A DNA stretch of 64,000 nucleotides, taken from positions 172,100 through 236,099 of the forward strand of contig JBMFML010000001.1 in the NCBI GenBank assembly GCA_049970695.1, in the 5' to 3' direction. The DNA comes from UBA285 sp049970695. Lineage in GTDB: Archaea > Thermoproteota > Thermoprotei_A > Sulfolobales > Desulfurococcaceae. Numbering within the stretch: the stretch's first letter is position 1; every line of letters starts with the position of its first letter. Of this stretch, positions 16,209 through 26,000 are shown piece after piece. The position numbers were made by a program, and so were the translations under genes. The notes beneath the pieces are model-generated. The model had not been told where the DNA came from, did not search any database, and saw only the letters and a list, made by a program, of their open reading frames with translations.

Positions 16209-18044
16209 GTGACCAGAATCCTCGCACCACCTGGGACTAGAGTGGCTCTCATGGGAAATGAAGCGATAGCCAGAGGCGTTTTGGAGTCGGGCATATACCT
16301 AGTTACTGGCTACCCTGGTACGCCTTCAAGCGAAGTAATCATGACACTTCAAGAATACAGCAGCCAGCTCGACGTTTACGTAGAGTGGGCTGTTAACGAG
16401 AGAGTCGCATTTGAAGTCGCCCTAGGGGCCGCGATCGGCGGCGCCCGTGCCATGGTCACCATGAAGGCCCCCGGACTAAATGTGGCTTCAGACCCCCTTC
16501 TTTCTGCTGCTTATTCAGGTGTAGATGGTGGGCTAGTAGTCCTCGTAGCAGACGACCCAGGACCGCACACTACTCAAACAGAGCAGGATAGCCGGTGGTA
16601 TGCTAAGCTAGCAAAGCTCCCAATGATATCACCCTCGAACCCTCAAGAAGCCAAAGACTACGTTAAAATAGCTGTACTACTCAGTGAAGAGCTCGGCTTA
16701 CCCATTATACTGAGAACCACTACCAGGGTTAATCACGCGGTTGGCGATGTCGTGCTGGGCGAACTTGAGAAACCACGTAAATTCAGGAGCTTCGTCAAAA
16801 ACCCTGAGCGGTTTGTGCGCGCAGGCATGAAGTGGAACCTTGAGAGGCACAAATGGCTGAATAAGCAGCTAGAGCGCGTGGAGGAAGTGGCTGAGAAGTA
16901 TGGACTCAATAGAGTCATGGGAGATGGGGGCCTTTGCGTAGTCACCGAAGGTGCAGCCTTCAATTACGTAGCTGAAGTCCTAGATGAGCATGGATTGAGA
17001 GCCAAGGTCGTGAAACTCGGGCTTCTCTTCCCGCTTCCCAAGAAATTTCTCACCAATGTGCTAAAGGAGTGTCGAGAAGTCGTCGTCATTGAAGAGCTAG
17101 ATCCCTACTTAGAAGAAGGCATAAAAGCCGTCTTATACGACGCAGGGCTGAGCATGCCCGTTAGGGGCAAATCCACGGGACACGTTCCACTCGAGGGCGA
17201 ACTGAGTAAAAGCATTGTGGCCCTCGCACTAGGCGCTGCCCCGAAGAAGCGCATAATTGAGCCGCCCGAGGTACCACCGAGGCCTCCACCTCTATGCCCC
17301 GGCTGCCCCCACCGCTTTACGTTCATAGCACTTAGAAGCGCTATTTCGAGAAAGGGCTACAAACTGAGCGAAGTTCCAGTAATTGGCGACATTGGCTGCT
17401 ACGCGCTAGCCGTTTACCCACCCATAGGCATGCTCTGGACGGAACACAGCATGGGAGCAAGCATATCTATGGCTATGGGGCTCAAGGTTAGTGGGCATGA
17501 AAAGCCGGTAGTTGCCGTAATTGGCGACTCGACGTTTTACCACAGCGGCATTCAGTCACTTATAGAAGCCGTAAACAAGCGCGTAGACTTGCTGGTGCTC
17601 ATTCTGGACAATGGAGTAGTTGCAATGACAGGTCATCAGTCAACCCCGGCTTGGGAGACTAGCGAAACGGGAAGGCGACTGAAGCCTGTTTACATTGAAA
17701 AGCTCGTTGAAGCCATTGGCCCAGATAGAGTCGCCGTAGTTGACTCCTACAACCTAGATGAGCTCACCAAAGTAGTAGAGGACTTCCTAGACATGCCGGG
17801 AGTTAAGGTTATTATATCGAGGCATCCATGTGCCCTCTTAGAAGCCAGATTAAGAGGTGTTAAAAACAGATACGCAGTCGAATTAGAGCTGTGCATGGGC
17901 TGTAGGGCGTGCATTGCCGCAACGGGCTGCCCCGCTATATACATGGAGTCGGGCAAGGCGCACATTATAGTTGAAGACTGCAATGGATGTGGTCTTTGTG
18001 CTCGCTTCTGCCCGTATGGAGCTATCAAGCCTACTGGTGGTTAA
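16209..18044 (+). CDS. iorA: Indolepyruvate ferredoxin oxidoreductase, alpha subunit
   Basis: Oxidatively decarboxylates aryl pyruvates, made from aromatic amino acids, to acyl-CoA with reduction of ferredoxin. The 611 aa subunit starts with the pyrimidine-binding domain (GYPGTPSSEV), then has the TPP-binding domain (GDIGCYAL, GDSTFYHSG and the LDNGVVAMTG segment). At the C-terminus are two Fe-S cluster sets: Cys562, 565, 568, 574 and Cys591, 594, 597, 601. The start is GTG at 16209. The beta subunit follows after 3 nt. It fits fermentative peptide use; an ADP-forming acyl-CoA synthetase alpha subunit at 57.3 kb could take the acyl-CoA product. Confidence 0.95.
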   Translation: MTRILAPPGTRVALMGNEAIARGVLESGIYLVTGYPGTPSSEVIMTLQEYSSQLDVYVEWAVNERVAFEVALGAAIGGARAMVTMKAPGLNVASDPLLSAAYSGVDGGLVVLVADDPGPHTTQTEQDSRWYAKLAKLPMISPSNPQEAKDYVKIAVLLSEELGLPIILRTTTRVNHAVGDVVLGELEKPRKFRSFVKNPERFVRAGMKWNLERHKWLNKQLERVEEVAEKYGLNRVMGDGGLCVVTEGAAFNYVAEVLDEHGLRAKVVKLGLLFPLPKKFLTNVLKECREVVVIEELDPYLEEGIKAVLYDAGLSMPVRGKSTGHVPLEGELSKSIVALALGAAPKKRIIEPPEVPPRPPPLCPGCPHRFTFIALRSAISRKGYKLSEVPVIGDIGCYALAVYPPIGMLWTEHSMGASISMAMGLKVSGHEKPVVAVIGDSTFYHSGIQSLIEAVNKRVDLLVLILDNGVVAMTGHQSTPAWETSETGRRLKPVYIEKLVEAIGPDRVAVVDSYNLDELTKVVEDFLDMPGVKVIISRHPCALLEARLRGVKNRYAVELELCMGCRACIAATGCPAIYMESGKAHIIVEDCNGCGLCARFCPYGAIKPTGG

Positions 18045-18047
18045 AAA

Positions 18048-18656
18048 GTGAAGGCAGTGAACATCCTAGTGGCGTCCGTTGGGGGGCAGGGAGGCTTAAC
18101 GCTTGCCAGGGTTATTGCCGAAGCGGCCGTTATTTCGGGGATGAGCGTTAGAACGGGCGAAATTCTTGGAATGGCTCAAAGGTACGGCAGCGTTGTTAGC
18201 TACATCAGACTCGGCGAGAAAGTGCTGTCTCCCCTTTTTTCCGAGGGAGAGGCCGACTACTTACTTGGATTAGAGTTATTTGAAGCCGCCCGAAACCTAA
18301 GCTACCTCTCACCACAGGGCCTTGCTATACTAGCCGACGAGTATAGGCCTCCTCTGCAGGCAAGTCTCTCAGGTAAGCAGTATACGAAGAGCGAGTTGAT
18401 AGCCAAGATAAGGTCCATTGTACATAACACCATAGTAGTTCCAGCAAGGAGCATTGCCCTAAGCTCAGCTGGTACTCCAAGGGCCATAAACATGGTGTTA
18501 CTCGGCGTCTTAAACGCCAAAACCAACCTTTTTAGCGAAGACGCAGTAGTAAAAGCCATTAGTGAAGTCTTAGCAGGCAGAGCGCGAGAAGCCTCTATAA
18601 GCGCGTATAGAGCAGGCGTGCTCTACGCTCAACAAGCCCTGCGACTCCCGTTCTAA
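18048..18656 (+). CDS. iorB: Indolepyruvate ferredoxin oxidoreductase, beta subunit
   Basis: The 202 aa protein is the gamma-type (KGOR/POR gamma-like) subunit that partners IorA. It has the characteristic GVGGQGG-like turn (SVGGQGGLTLAR, residues about 10-21) and RTGEILGMAQRYGSV. It begins with GTG, 3 nt after the IorA stop. The length is normal for this subunit. A 200 bp stretch without a clear gene follows. Confidence 0.93.
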   Translation: MKAVNILVASVGGQGGLTLARVIAEAAVISGMSVRTGEILGMAQRYGSVVSYIRLGEKVLSPLFSEGEADYLLGLELFEAARNLSYLSPQGLAILADEYRPPLQASLSGKQYTKSELIAKIRSIVHNTIVVPARSIALSSAGTPRAINMVLLGVLNAKTNLFSEDAVVKAISEVLAGRAREASISAYRAGVLYAQQALRLPF

Positions 18657-18858
18657 TTTGGGTATTATCTTGAGTATTGGGCTATTGGCGGGCTATATGC
18701 TCGCTAAAAAACCCTAGAGGAAGCTCTCTGCCCACTATAGAGTGGCAATGCCTCGTAGTAGTAGGGACTTAGAGAATGCTCGTGGACGATTTGTAAAGCT
18801 CCCGCGGAAGGGCTGTACTAAGCTAGTTTCAGTTTCGCGTTACCTCGAAACCGGGTTT

Positions 18859-19131
18859 TTAATAGCTATATATCTTCACGCTTGCCTTGCACAGCTTGAA
18901 GTACGGCCTCACGCACTTTCTCGTCGGCTCTACCTTGAAGTAGACCTTTTGCACTTGCTTGCTCAAGTCCAAGTAACCTACGGAGTTCTTGGCGAGTTCA
19001 ACGTTACACATACCTGGGTGCGTTCTACAGAAATCTTCACACGACTTTGCAAGCTCTTCACTCTCGTAGAGCAGTCCACATATTCCACAAGCATAGTACT
19101 TAAGCCCATCTACTTCAACTATATAGACCAT
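18859..19131 (-). CDS. Small Cys-rich zinc-binding protein
   Basis: The N-terminal half (residues about 10-45) has YYACGICG, KSCEDFC and HPGMCN. This matches a widespread small archaeal/bacterial zinc-binding protein with the pattern CxxCG...CexWC...C. Those relatives normally end soon after this point. Here the frame continues for about 45 residues with a basic tail (CVRPYFKLCKASVKIYSY) that I do not recognise. A TATA-like TTATATCC on the minus strand at about 19180-19188 supports transcription. Function unknown. The 18657-18858 stretch beyond its 3' end shows no gene or RNA that I can support. Confidence 0.6.
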   Translation of the reverse strand: MVYIVEVDGLKYYACGICGLLYESEELAKSCEDFCRTHPGMCNVELAKNSVGYLDLSKQVQKVYFKVEPTRKCVRPYFKLCKASVKIYSY

Positions 19132-19287
19132 GTGAATCAGCCTGCCTGGAGCCCCGCCCAGGTTAGACTAATTTTACCAGGGATATAAGAGCGTCAGAAC
19201 CTGGCTTTTCTTCACTCATCTGCGTTCGGACTCTTCATCACGCCATTACTTATTAGCACGAGGGGGCTTATTATACGGGGGGTCTGC

Positions 19288-20127
19288 ATGTGCAGGATTT
19301 TAGCACTAAGTGCTTCCGAGATAAGCTACGAGTTGCTGAAGAACATAGTTGACGCCTTCGTAAAGAGCAACGAGCACGACCCCTACTTATCTAAGCTGAC
19401 AGGAAAGTCTCCGGCATCTCACGATGATGGCTGGGGTCTTGCGGCTGCCGGATTGGTTGGTGGGAGCCCCACAATAGCTTGGTACAAGTCCGTTGAACCC
19501 ATATTCTATGAGTCCTCGAAGCGCATCCTTGAGCTATATACTAAGAGGATCTCGAGCTACGACACCTTGTACTTCGTAGTACACGCGAGAAAAGCCTCGA
19601 GAAGAGAGCCGTACGGCATTGAGTACGCGCACCCATTCATGAGGGCTTCCGAACAGGGGATTGCGTGGTTTGTCCACAATGGGGGAGCGGACAAGAAGGC
19701 TCTTGCGGAGAAGCTCGGAGTCAATCCATGGCTTCGCGTAGACTCGGAACTGCTTGGATACTACATAATGGATAGCGTGTTGTCGTGCACGAATGCTGGT
19801 AGGAGCGTTGATGACTGCGTAGTAGAGGCCTATTCGAGCGCTAAGCACTACGTTGTCAAGGGAAGCGCGCTCAATACCGCACTACTGCTACTACATGAAG
19901 AAAGGCCCTATCTCTATGTGAGCTACTGGGTTAATGAACCTGCGTCTAAACTACATGAAGAGTACTACTCGTACATAGCACTCAACTGGAATAATGCTGT
20001 GCTCGCCGGTTCTATTTCAATTAAAGACTATCTACCAGCAGACGTGTCGGATAAGGTCGTGTTCTTGGAGCATGGAGTTTACAGGCTAGAGCCGGGTAGA
20101 ATTACTAAGCTGTCTGGACTGCAATAG
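19288..20127 (+). CDS. Class II glutamine amidotransferase domain protein
   Basis: The 279 aa protein starts MCRILAL; the Cys after Met is the N-terminal nucleophile of class II (Ntn) glutamine amidotransferases once Met is removed. Further family features are HDDGWGLAAAG (about 46-56), VHARKAS (about 97-103) and AWFVHNGG (about 126-133). There is no synthetase or transferase domain, so it resembles the stand-alone YafJ/GlxB-type proteins whose acceptors are unknown. It is preceded by a GGGGGG purine run before the ATG. The ATP-NAD-kinase-like gene follows after 11 bp. Confidence 0.85.
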   Translation: MCRILALSASEISYELLKNIVDAFVKSNEHDPYLSKLTGKSPASHDDGWGLAAAGLVGGSPTIAWYKSVEPIFYESSKRILELYTKRISSYDTLYFVVHARKASRREPYGIEYAHPFMRASEQGIAWFVHNGGADKKALAEKLGVNPWLRVDSELLGYYIMDSVLSCTNAGRSVDDCVVEAYSSAKHYVVKGSALNTALLLLHEERPYLYVSYWVNEPASKLHEEYYSYIALNWNNAVLAGSISIKDYLPADVSDKVVFLEHGVYRLEPGRITKLSGLQ

Positions 20128-20138
20128 GGCAGTAGACG

Positions 20139-21263
20139 TTGAGCGGCAAAGTCATTGGGTTTATAGTCAACCCCATTGCAGGCATGGGAGGTAGCGTTGG
20201 GCTTAAGGGTACTGATGGCGATGCTTACTTTGAAGCGCTGAAGCGCGGGGCAAGGCCAGTTGCACCATATAGGGCGCTTGAGTTCTTAAATAGCATTAAC
20301 ATTAAAGACTTTAGCATAGTTTCTGCGCCGGGTGTGATGGGTGCTGATATAGTCAAGAGGAGTGCTGTGAGAGAGCTTCTTAGCGCTGTTATTGGTGAAA
20401 TAGGTAATGTTACATCCAGGGAAGACACTGTAAGAATTGCCAAAGAGATGTCTAAAGCAGTGGACTTGCTGGTTTTCGTCGGCGGCGACGGAACAGCCCG
20501 CGACGTGTATGAAGCGGTGGGGCAGTCCGTGCCCGTTATCGGCGTGCCGAGCGGCGTGAAAGTATATAGTGCAGTTTTCGCCGTAAACCCGTTTTCGGCC
20601 GCGAAACTTCTAGAACGCTTCTTGCGCGGCGAGACTAAGCTCGTGGAGAGAGAAGTCGTTGATGCAAACGAAGACGCGATTAGGAGGGATAAAATCGAGA
20701 TACGGGTTTACGGCTACATGCTTGTGCCTGTATACGAGGGGCTTTTGCAAGAATCTAAAACACTCTACACAAGTGCTGACGAGGAGGGGGCTAAACTGGC
20801 AATTGCTAAGTATGTCGTCGAAAACATGGAGCCGGGGGTGCCGTACATTCTTGGGCCCGGCACGACTGTCAAGGCTATATGCAACCTACTTAACCTGCCG
20901 TGCACGCTACTTGGTGTCGACGTTATATTGAATGGGCAACTGCTAGTTAAAGACGCGTGGGAAAAGAGCCTCCTAGAAGTCCTCGAGAAGTACAAAAAAG
21001 CGAAAATAGTAGTTACGCCCATAGGCAAGCAAGGATTTATCTTTGGAAGGGGCAATCAGCAGATATCTCCGCGGATAATTAGGCTCGTAGGGCGCGACAA
21101 CATATTGGTAATTGCGACGAGGAGCAAAATCGAGGAGCTCGAGTATTTGCTAGTAGACACTGGGGACCGTGACGTTGACGACTACTTGAGCGGCTACATC
21201 AGGGTCTTAGTGGACTATAATACGTACGTTGTAAAGCGTGTAGTATCGCAGCCCATCGACTAG
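20139..21263 (+). CDS. ATP-NAD/AcoX-type kinase (COG3199-like)
   Basis: The 374 aa protein shows the NAD-kinase family signature VFVGGDGT at 112-119 and the N-terminal NPIAGMGGSVGLKGTDG (11-27) typical of the longer AcoX-type branch. It may phosphorylate NAD or another diol-bearing substrate. Several AcoX members have no proven activity, so the substrate is uncertain. The start is TTG at 20139. It is cotranscribed with the amidotransferase gene. NadM and nicotinate phosphoribosyltransferase elsewhere in the window belong to the same cofactor pathway. Confidence 0.82.
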   Translation: MSGKVIGFIVNPIAGMGGSVGLKGTDGDAYFEALKRGARPVAPYRALEFLNSINIKDFSIVSAPGVMGADIVKRSAVRELLSAVIGEIGNVTSREDTVRIAKEMSKAVDLLVFVGGDGTARDVYEAVGQSVPVIGVPSGVKVYSAVFAVNPFSAAKLLERFLRGETKLVEREVVDANEDAIRRDKIEIRVYGYMLVPVYEGLLQESKTLYTSADEEGAKLAIAKYVVENMEPGVPYILGPGTTVKAICNLLNLPCTLLGVDVILNGQLLVKDAWEKSLLEVLEKYKKAKIVVTPIGKQGFIFGRGNQQISPRIIRLVGRDNILVIATRSKIEELEYLLVDTGDRDVDDYLSGYIRVLVDYNTYVVKRVVSQPID

Positions 21264-21272
21264 GACCAAACT

Positions 21273-21280
21273 ATTTAAGA
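21273..21280 (+). promoter_or_regulatory. TATA box of the aIF5A gene
   Basis: TATTTAAG lies about 38 bp before the TTG at 21315, predicting a short leader. The leader carries a strong GGTGGTG ribosome-binding site at about 21301-21307, which decides the TTG start. Confidence 0.55.
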
Positions 21281-21314
21281 GCAATGGAACTAGTTAGAAG
21301 GGTGGTGGTGCATT

Positions 21315-21713
21315 TTGAGCAAGACTTACGAAACAGTAGGAAACTTGAAGATCGGCGGCTATGTCATAATTGACGGCGAGCCTTGCAGAATAATAGACAT
21401 AAGCAAGGCTAAGACTGGAAAGCACGGTAGCGCAAAAGCCACAATAACAGCAGTAAGCCTCTTGACTAAGAGCAAAAAAGTGCTTGTAGCCCCGGTAGAT
21501 GCCCAAGTAGAAGTCCCCATAGTTGAAAAGCGCGTAGGCCAGATAATTTCGGATCTCGGCGATAGGTTCCAGGTAATGGATCTAGAGACTTTTGAAGTAT
21601 TCGAAGTACCAAAGGACACTGTTGACGAAACGATTAAAGACAAGCTTTCTGTCGGAATCGAAGTAGAGTACTGGCAAGTTCTTGGTACGAGGATTATTGT
21701 GAGGCCTAGGTAG
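21315..21713 (+). CDS. eif5a: Translation initiation factor aIF5A
   Basis: The 132 aa factor helps the ribosome at difficult peptide bonds. The loop TGKHGSAKA carries Lys36, the residue modified to (deoxy)hypusine. It has an N-terminal SH3-like domain and a C-terminal OB fold ending VLGTRIIVRPR. It starts with TTG after a strong ribosome-binding site and its own TATA box. Deoxyhypusine synthase is not in this window. Confidence 0.96.
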   Translation: MSKTYETVGNLKIGGYVIIDGEPCRIIDISKAKTGKHGSAKATITAVSLLTKSKKVLVAPVDAQVEVPIVEKRVGQIISDLGDRFQVMDLETFEVFEVPKDTVDETIKDKLSVGIEVEYWQVLGTRIIVRPR

Positions 21714-21773
21714 TTGCCCCCAATCTGATGCTAAAAATCGCTCTTCAAGGCTGCCGAGCCCGATACCCGGTTC

Positions 21774-22154
21774 TCATATGTCGTCTGGTATAAAGACTGG
21801 TTTTTCAGCTAGCGTTATTATAGGTATGGATGAGCCAGGCTTTGGCTGCCGAGACAGTTCGTACTTTTCCTCTCCAGTATACACTATGACGTAGTTCGCT
21901 TCTTCTATTGCCTTGTCTCCTTCTTCAAATGTATAGTAGTAGAACAAGGGGACACCATAGTACTTGTAGTAGTCCCTGAATATGCCGAGTAACCCGACTA
22001 CTACTTTATTTTTGTACTTGAATTTCACGAGGTATGCAAGTAGTTGATGTGGTATGCTTGTTGATACCGCTAATCTCACCAGGTCCCCAAATGTCGCAGT
22101 TTTTATTGGTATAACCGTCGGAAGTTTTTCTTCGAGCAATCCTGCACACCCCAT
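21774..22154 (-). CDS. Hypothetical protein, 126 aa
   Basis: I cannot name a family. It is a mixed alpha/beta protein, with hydrophobic segments too short to span a membrane (KVVVGLLGIF) and an unusual run of tyrosines (DYYKYYGVPLFYYYTFEEG). Its ATG follows directly on the TGA of the nitrilase-fold gene, so the two are translationally coupled and may work together. It is the last of three genes read from the reverse gyrase promoter. Confidence 0.6.
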   Translation of the reverse strand: MGCAGLLEEKLPTVIPIKTATFGDLVRLAVSTSIPHQLLAYLVKFKYKNKVVVGLLGIFRDYYKYYGVPLFYYYTFEEGDKAIEEANYVIVYTGEEKYELSRQPKPGSSIPIITLAEKPVFIPDDI

Positions 22155-23051
22155 TCAAGCCAACTTCAACCTACTTATACCGCGTCTGCGCCTTAAGTAC
22201 GATGCGTAAATTTTTGCAATTCTAATTAGTTGCTCATCAGCCACGCCTTTTGAGTGCATGTAGATGACTTTGTAAGGTAGTGTTAAAATGAAGTTACGAA
22301 GACCGCTGTCCGAGTACGTAGTGCCCAGGTCAGGCATTGCAACTGCTATGCTGCAGCCCGATGCCTCGTGCTCGCTAGATAGGGGGCTTTCGCAATTCAC
22401 TCCTATTGTTATTAAGCCTGCAAAAAAGCTGAGAGAGCTGACGAGTTTTTCTAAATTACGGTGAGAAACGCAACCCATAGGAGCTACTAGAAGTAACTGC
22501 GCGCCCAAGGTAGCCGCGAGCCTCGCGAGTTCGGGCATTAAAGCGTCTTCTCCGAGCAGAGCTGCGAATCTAAGATTACCTTCGCTGACTACTTCCACGC
22601 CGAACCCCTGGTTTATGCCTAGTAGCGCTTCTCGCTGAGAAACTAAGATCTTCCTCCCGAAGAATGTGCCGTGCCCGCTGTCATTAATTAACATATTTGA
22701 GTAGTAGATTTTGCCTCCACGCCTCTCTAGAACACCAAGTAGTACTATGTTAATGTGCTTGAGCTTCGCGAGCCCCGCGAAGGCTTTTACAAGCGGGTTT
22801 TTCGAGTGAAAGAAGACCTCTCTAGTATTCCCGGCCTCCGTATTTTCGGAGAGCTTATGCAGGGTGTTAAAAGGGAGCACTATCGTCTTGACTCCTATCT
22901 GGCTTGCGTAGTCTATCAGTACCTTAACGTGCTTTACGCTTTCACGAACAGAGCTTTCTTCTGTGAACGGGTTTGCTACCCCCAGCCTGTAGCCACTTAC
23001 GTCTTCCTGTAAGGTAATTACCTTAATTGAACTACTGGACATCACGATCAC
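22155..23051 (-). CDS. Nitrilase-superfamily protein lacking catalytic Glu and Cys
   Basis: The 298 aa protein follows the carbon-nitrogen hydrolase fold: the strand TIVLP (56-60), the NMLINDSG...FFGRKI block, and EDALMPELARLAATLGAQLLLVAP. Active members have Glu just after the first strand, a Lys and a Cys. Here the Glu position is Phe61 and the Cys position is Gly167; only Lys134 remains. It therefore probably does not hydrolyse amides or nitriles and may act as a binding or structural subunit. Its start lies inside the 3' end of the reverse gyrase gene; the ATG at 23042 (Met4) is an alternative. Confidence 0.75.
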   Translation of the reverse strand: MIVMSSSSIKVITLQEDVSGYRLGVANPFTEESSVRESVKHVKVLIDYASQIGVKTIVLPFNTLHKLSENTEAGNTREVFFHSKNPLVKAFAGLAKLKHINIVLLGVLERRGGKIYYSNMLINDSGHGTFFGRKILVSQREALLGINQGFGVEVVSEGNLRFAALLGEDALMPELARLAATLGAQLLLVAPMGCVSHRNLEKLVSSLSFFAGLITIGVNCESPLSSEHEASGCSIAVAMPDLGTTYSDSGLRNFILTLPYKVIYMHSKGVADEQLIRIAKIYASYLRRRRGISRLKLA

Positions 23052-26000
23052 ATGCTTTGAGCTCGTTCTCTAGGCTCTTTTCAATTGCCTTCTGCCTGTC
23101 CTCGCTCAGTATTCTCGCTTCAACTTCGTTGTATAGCTGGTTTAAGAGCTCTTGGTAGTCTAGTTCGCCTCTTTCTATCCTGTCCATGTTTTCCTCGAGC
23201 TTGCGCGTTACTTCGACGCCTACGATATCACCAAAGAACTCGCTCAAGAAATTGTACACTTGTATCCCCCGCTCCATGGCTACCAGCGCCTTGCCTTTCT
23301 TTGAAGTCCTCACGTACTTCCTGTCTACAATGGTCTGGATTATCTTGGCGTAGGTACTCGGTCTTCCAATGCCGTTTTCCTTCATCCATCTAACAACATC
23401 GTGGTACCGCGGAAGTGGGTGCTTTAGCACTTTAACACCTTCTTCTATATAGCCTGAAAGCGTGGTCCCCGGCTTGCCTAGGCTCTCGCACTGAACTTCG
23501 ATGTTCTCGTAGATCTCGAGATATCCCTTATCAACTATGTCAGTTACGACCTCCACTTCAAGCGGGTGCTCTAAGCTTCCTATCCTAACGTGGAGCTTCT
23601 GCTTCTTGACAGTGGCCGGCTTCATCTGACTCGCAATAAACCTCCTAAAGATGAGGTCGTACAGCCTTAGGTGATCTCTAGTTATTCTACCCACGACCAC
23701 TATTGCGCCTTCGTGCATGAGCTCTGAGAGCCTGTCGGCGTCTACAGGCCTTGTGGGTCTTATTGCCTCGTGTGCGCCGCCGACGCCCCACGTTCTCGGC
23801 TTAAATACATCAGTGTAATTTGGTCCATACCTATCTTCGAGGTACTGCCTCGCCACGTCAATGCCTACGTCGCTTACTCTTGTGCTGTCCGTTCTGTGAT
23901 ACGTTATTAGACCTGTCTCGAAGAGGTCTTGGGCTATATCCATAGTCTTCATTGCTGAGAAGCCTAGTAGTCGCGACGCTTCTTCAAGTAGCATGTCTGT
24001 TGTAAATGGCGGCGGCGGATTTACTACCTCCTCGCGCTCTTCAACTACTTTTATCTCTACAGGCGGGTAGTCCTTGACCCTTCCTTTTAAGTCGATCATT
24101 CCTGCTTTCAGCGCATCTTCAAAGTTGAGTGTGACAGTTAGCCTCCTGCCACCTTCGACAACGACGTTCACGATGTACTTAGAGTACTCTGGCTTCTTGC
24201 TCTTTTCAAATTCTTTTACAATAAAGCCCAGGACAGGGGTCTGTACTCTACCCGCACTAAGGTTTCTGTTAGGATTGCAGCAAACTTCTTTCACATTTAT
24301 CGACTCACCCAGCACTTCGCGCTTCTTATACAAGTAGTTCATGCAGTACTTTAGCCACGCATATTTCTGCACGAGTTCTGATAGAGAGAAGCCAAGCCAC
24401 CTGTCTTCAACGCGCCTTACAATTTGAGCCTCCACAAGCCTGACATTGAAGTCTCTTGGATTAGCGAGTGCTTCGAGCAGGGCTCTTCTCGTGACTTCGT
24501 GGAATTCCACTCTCCGGACTTCATTAGCATACGGCTCCAGGAGGACTCTCAGGTCCCACGCAATTTTCTCTCCCTCGGCATCCGGGTCTGTACCTATGAG
24601 GACTTCGTCGACCTCGCTTGCCAGCTTTCTCAAGACCTCAATTATTTTCTGCTTTCTCTGCGCAGGCAACTCGCACTTGGGGCATTTATCGGTCTCGTCG
24701 GTAAACTGGTGCCCAGCCGGGCACTTCTTTATGTCTGTGTATATTGGTATGAACCTTCTAGAAGACCCCTCGCCAATAGCAATTACCCCGTACAGGTGCC
24801 CGTGCTTTTCTGCTTCTGGCGGCCTAGGATCCACGACAAGATCGTACACATGCCCGCCACTAGCTACTATAGTTAGCACATAGTTTCCAACAGTAACCTC
24901 ATATGCTTGCAGCCCCTCGCCAAAGACCCTTATGCTCGGCTTGCCGAAGAAGTTTGCTATGGTCTTAGCTTTGTTAGGAGATTCCACAATTAACATTGCT
25001 GTCTTGACTAACTCAAGCTGCTTCTCAGGCTTGACCTCACCTCTAATGATTCTCGCGACTTCGGCTCTTTCACTCTCTATCTCCTTTACGAGCTCGTCTA
25101 GGTTAAGCCCGCTGAAGTCAACGAATTTAAAGCCCTCGAAAATCCACCTCATCCTCCTTGCAAGGCCTCTGAACAATCTCTCGTCATCTACAACCACGAC
25201 TGCGAGTCCCTTGGTGATTCCACCTGGATATAGTCTCGAACACCTGCCGCTTGCCTGTATGTAAGTCGCGACGTCAGGAATTAAGATGTACATTTCTTCG
25301 CCTTCCCTGACTATTGCGACTTCGCCAATACCGCTCAGCTTGTCCCAAACCTCTGGTTCTTTGAGCGCTTCTCTCAGTAATTCGTATGCGCGGTAAAGGT
25401 CTACGAGAACAGGTGGCTCATCGCCCTTCAATCCCGTTGCTACGACTTGGCTAAACAGGTCCCTCAACTTGAGGAGGGCTCCTGGACTTAGAGTTCTGAG
25501 TCTTTTTGAGAGCCTGCCTACTAGAACATCCACTGCATTTTTTCTTTCTCCTTCGAGTACTTCTCTAACCAGCAAGAGCATTCTCAAAATATCTAGTGGC
25601 GAGACGTTCTCGAGCCTTGAGCTGAACTTGTGCCTAGGCACGCCCACGAACACAACGTACTTGGCTCTTTCTGGCAGGTCAAGCCCTCTAACCATCGTGC
25701 CATAGTATGTGGCTACTCCAACGAGAGCGTTTAGCTTGCCCGACGCAAAGTCCTCTATTAGCTTAATGCTTTTCTTAGCGTGAAAAGCCTCGGCTGCAAT
25801 GCCCAGTTCCCTAAGCTTCGAGGCCAAGTGCTCAGCATACTCAACTCCCTTGTCGATCGGGACGAAGACTAAAATTCCGTCCTTTAATCTTAGACACACT
25901 TCTATTGCCACGTCTTCTACGCTCTTACCGGCTGGGTATAAGTAGGAGTCTACGACGTTCCTAATGGCCTCGGGCTTCGAGCCAGCTTCGAAGTCTAAGA

